A DNA stretch of 6,909 bases, taken from assembly GCA_934661765.1 (NCBI GenBank), contig CAKUJT010000121.1, positions 1 to 6,909 of the forward strand, written 5' to 3'. The DNA comes from an uncultured Senegalimassilia sp. (GTDB taxonomy: Bacteria; Actinomycetota; Coriobacteriia; Coriobacteriales; Eggerthellaceae). The notes beneath the pieces are model-generated. The model searched no databases. It was given only the letters and a program-made list of their open reading frames with translations, and was not told the origin of the DNA. Shown here piece after piece: positions 5,938 through 6,909 of this stretch (the stretch's first letter is position 1; each line of letters starts with the position of its first letter). The position numbers and the translations under genes are program-made.

Positions 5938-6066
5938 TGCAAGCGGGACATCCCCTTTCCACCGCTTGTCTGCTCCCCATAGCAGATCGCGATGCTAAAG
6001 CATCGTTCCTCCCCTCCTTTCGGGCCGCAAGTTTCCCCCTTTTCGCTTGCGGCCCATCCCTTTTCT
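5938..6066 (+). ncRNA. Candidate small RNA A with C-rich loops
   Basis: This is a predicted transcript of about 130 bases on the plus strand. Four hairpins follow one another. CAAGCGG/CCGCTTG (5940-5946 with 5962-5968) has a loop containing TCCCCTTTCC. TCTGCT/AGCAGA (5969-5974 with 5981-5986) has loop CCCCAT. The third is CGATGCT-AA-AGCATCG (5990-6005). A single-stranded linker, TTCCTCCCCTCCTTTC (6006-6021), precedes the end hairpin GGGCCGCAAG/CTTGCGGCCC (6022-6055), whose loop is TTTCCCCCTTTTCG. The linker contains CCTCCTTTC, the same as the anti-Shine-Dalgarno tail of 16S rRNA. There is no open reading frame of note. By analogy with LhrC, csRNAs and FsrA it would block ribosome sites of target mRNAs; this function is inferred. 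It is less certain than its neighbour B because the terminal T run is imperfect. Confidence 0.5.
6022..6066 (+). terminator. Probable terminator of sRNA A
   Basis: A perfect 10-bp stem (6022-6031 with 6046-6055) has a C-rich 14-base loop and is followed by ATCCCTTTTCTT. The T-rich tail begins several bases after the stem, so efficiency may be moderate. On the opposite strand the hairpin is followed by purines, so only plus-strand termination makes sense. Confidence 0.55.
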
Positions 6067-6325
6067 TGGGCGAGAACCGCCAACGCGCGAAACCGTTGCA
6101 CCGAGAAGCCGGTCTCCGCGCAACGTCGCAAGTGGAAGAGCATATCGGACCGCATCCGCACAAGCCGCCTTATCTGCCAGGGCCCCGACATCCTACCCCG
6201 ACGAGCCCCGCCTCTTACCATCGGATAAGGCCATCGCACCCTGTTGTTCACCAACTTGTAACGAGCCCGTCGGTTGCTTCACAAAATGCGCAAGCCGCTG
6301 CCATAACGCCTTCAATGTCGATGGT
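6067..6325. other. Non-coding stretch between the two candidate small RNAs
   Basis: No convincing protein gene is present. A composite hairpin is visible: CGTTGC/GCAACG (6094-6099 with 6120-6125), with inner GAGA/TCTC (6103-6106 with 6113-6116). CTGCCAGGGCC at 6174-6184 is an exact copy of the 3' arm of the sRNA B terminator. GTTCACC (6246), TTGTAA (6256) and TTCAC (6278) resemble the elements seen at 5843-5883 and upstream of pstS but without strict 11-bp spacing. This part may be the control region of sRNA B or a read-through section of a longer RNA. Confidence 0.4.
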
Positions 6326-6331
6326 TATACT
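6326..6331 (+). promoter_or_regulatory. -10-like element TATACT of candidate sRNA B
   Basis: TATACT matches five of six bases of the -10 consensus, with a TG three to four bases upstream (ATGGTTATACT) that may act as an extended -10. The predicted start is near 6338, just before the first hairpin. There is no -35 match at normal spacing. Confidence 0.5.
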
Positions 6332-6337
6332 GCGTAT

Positions 6338-6481
6338 CAGCGAACGGAAAGGTTCCCCTCCTTCCTCCGTCGCACTGCTTTCTCCTTAAAAGCAGTTAAT
6401 CGGTGCCAACGAACCGGCACCGTATATCCCCTCCTTATGGCCCTGGCAGGTTCCCCTTCCTGCCAGGGCCGCTCCTTTTTT
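6338..6481 (+). ncRNA. Candidate small RNA B with C-rich loops and strong terminator
   Basis: This is a predicted transcript of about 144 bases on the plus strand. Hairpin 1 pairs ACGGAAAGG (6344-6352) with CCTT and TCCGT (6360-6363, 6366-6370), leaving loop TTCCCCT and a CC bulge. Hairpin 2 is ACTGCTTT/AAAGCAGT (6374-6381 with 6389-6396), loop CTCCTTA. Hairpin 3 is CGGTGCC/GGCACCG (6401-6407 with 6416-6422). A linker with CCCCTCCTT (6428-6436) precedes the 12-bp terminator hairpin, whose loop is TTCCCCTT. Nearly every unpaired segment is C/U-rich and complementary to Shine-Dalgarno sequences. A strong plus-strand terminator with no plus-strand protein gene before it argues for a real RNA gene. 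A regulatory role by pairing with ribosome-binding sites is inferred from LhrC/csRNA/FsrA-type RNAs; no family name can be assigned. Confidence 0.65.
6439..6481 (+). terminator. Intrinsic terminator of sRNA B
   Basis: A perfect 12-bp stem (GGCCCTGGCAGG 6439-6450 with 6459-6470) and an 8-base loop are followed by GCTCC and six T residues (6476-6481). The direction is clearly plus: the minus-strand side is followed by ATAAGGAGG. It is the best evidence for plus-strand transcription in this gap. Confidence 0.88.
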
Positions 6482-6638
6482 CCGAACAGGGGACGGAAGT
6501 ATGTTCACGCGATAAGCTCGCTCCTTTCGCCGAGCGATCATCCACGACCACCACCGGCTCTCCCAAGCCGAATGACGGCTATCGCCTTCCACAACCGTCC
6601 CTTTCCCATTAGCCGAATCATCCGCCCCCCCTGCAACG
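6482..6638. other. Short spacer between the convergent sRNA B and galU terminators
   Basis: No gene is seen. There are two weak hairpins: GCTCG/CGAGC (6516-6520 with 6531-6535), loop CTCCTTTCGC, and AGCCG/CGGCT (6566-6570 with 6576-6580). The octamer AGCCGAAT occurs twice (6566, 6611). The CTCCTTTC loop again resembles the C-rich motif of the RNAs to the left, but no promoter or T run accompanies it. Confidence 0.4.
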
Positions 6639-6668
6639 AAAAAGCCGCCCGGTGCATCACCGGGCGGC
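6639..6668 (-). terminator. Intrinsic terminator after galU
   Basis: GCCGCCCGGTG (6644-6654) pairs perfectly with CACCGGGCGGC (6658-6668) around a three-base loop. On the minus strand the stem is followed by five T residues (6643-6639). It lies about 30 bases past the galU stop. Confidence 0.95.
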
Positions 6669-6697
6669 CGAACCGTCGCAGGTTTTCGCCAAAGGTC

Positions 6698-6909
6698 TTA
6701 GGCCTTCTTGCCGTATTTGCGCTCGAACAGGATGTTGTTCGTCTCCAGCCAGCTTTCCACGGTGCCGGTGTCGAAACCGTCCTGCGGATCGATGACGAGC
6801 GCGTACATCTCCTCCTCCTTGAGCACCGCATCGAGCGCGTCGGTCAGCTGGATCTCGCCGCCGACGGTGGGCTTGGCCTCGGCCAGAAGCTCCATCACGC
6901 GAGCGGACA
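6698..6909 (-). CDS. galU: GalU, UTP-glucose-1-phosphate uridylyltransferase (C-terminal end only)
   Basis: GalU makes UDP-glucose from UTP and glucose-1-phosphate for cell-envelope sugars. Only the last 69 residues are in the window. They contain VGGEIQLTDALDAVL, the GEIQLTDA block typical of bacterial GalU, preceded by a helix (VMELLAEAKP). The part after it (MYALVIDPQDGFDTGTVESW) fits the region that closes the sugar site, where GalU proteins have a Gly/Asp pattern (here GFDTG). The protein ends FERKYGKKA. The true start lies outside the window; the GTG/ATG near 6895-6898 are internal. The gene is followed by its own terminator and is separate from the genes to the left. A related nucleotidyltransferase is possible but less likely. 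Confidence 0.85.
   Translation of the reverse strand, partial: SARVMELLAEAKPTVGGEIQLTDALDAVLKEEEMYALVIDPQDGFDTGTVESWLETNNILFERKYGKKA

Noticed and set aside
5868..6254. Minus-strand open frame of 128 codons in the galU-methyltransferase gap
   Set aside because: No family features, no good ribosome site, and it runs across the hairpin series of the plus-strand RNA candidate.
6337..6420. Minus-strand 27-codon open frame starting with GTG, with AAGGAGGGG seven bases upstream
   Set aside because: The ribosome site is good and this is the main competing reading of the CCCCTCCTT motif. The region instead shows a strong plus-strand terminator and stacked hairpins. The equivalent motif at 6011-6019 leads only to a two-codon frame on the minus strand, and the one at 6355-6363 has no start codon at useful spacing.
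1..6909. tRNA, rRNA, CRISPR array or insertion sequence
   Set aside because: No cloverleaf, rRNA signature, regular repeat-spacer array, transposase or flanking inverted repeats were seen.

Overview
The window is GC-rich DNA with strong G/C bias in third codon positions. It looks like a high-GC Gram-positive anaerobe of the Coriobacteriia (Eggerthellaceae-like). That placement is an inference from overall protein character, including a PstS with a twin-arginine lipoprotein signal, and not from a database match. All recognisable protein genes lie on the minus strand.

Layout from high to low coordinates, which is the direction of transcription. The C-terminal end of galU (6698-6909) stops at a strong intrinsic terminator (6639-6668). 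A gap of about 1 kb without a convincing protein gene follows (5653-6638). Next come a homocysteine-methyltransferase-fold protein (4753-5652) and a closely spaced 88-residue unknown protein (4481-4747), then a GC-rich hairpin. After that is an MscS-type mechanosensitive channel (3634-4398) with its own strong terminator (3569-3611). Last is the high-affinity phosphate transporter operon pstS-pstC-pstA-pstB (3218 to 1; pstB runs off the window edge). PstS captures phosphate outside the cell, PstC and PstA form the membrane channel, and PstB is the ATPase. The pstC/pstA and pstA/pstB junctions overlap, as expected for translational coupling.

Two regulatory stretches stand out. Upstream of pstS, short TTAC/TGAC-type elements repeat in an 11-bp register, like the direct-repeat boxes bound by PhoB/PhoP-family response regulators. 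The gap between galU and the methyltransferase-like gene appears to hold two small RNAs on the plus strand (about 5938-6066 and 6338-6481). Each has a -10-like element, a chain of hairpins, C/U-rich loops and linkers carrying the 9-mer CCCCTCCTT (a mimic of the 16S rRNA anti-Shine-Dalgarno tail), and a final terminator hairpin. This architecture resembles Listeria LhrC, streptococcal csRNAs and Bacillus FsrA, which act by pairing with Shine-Dalgarno regions. Tandem TTCAC 11-bp repeats lie upstream of the first one. The RNA pair is the most novel-looking content of the window. It is predicted from sequence and structure alone.

The other protein-level oddity is that the methyltransferase-like protein keeps the overall family framework but has lost the paired zinc-binding cysteines near its C-terminus.
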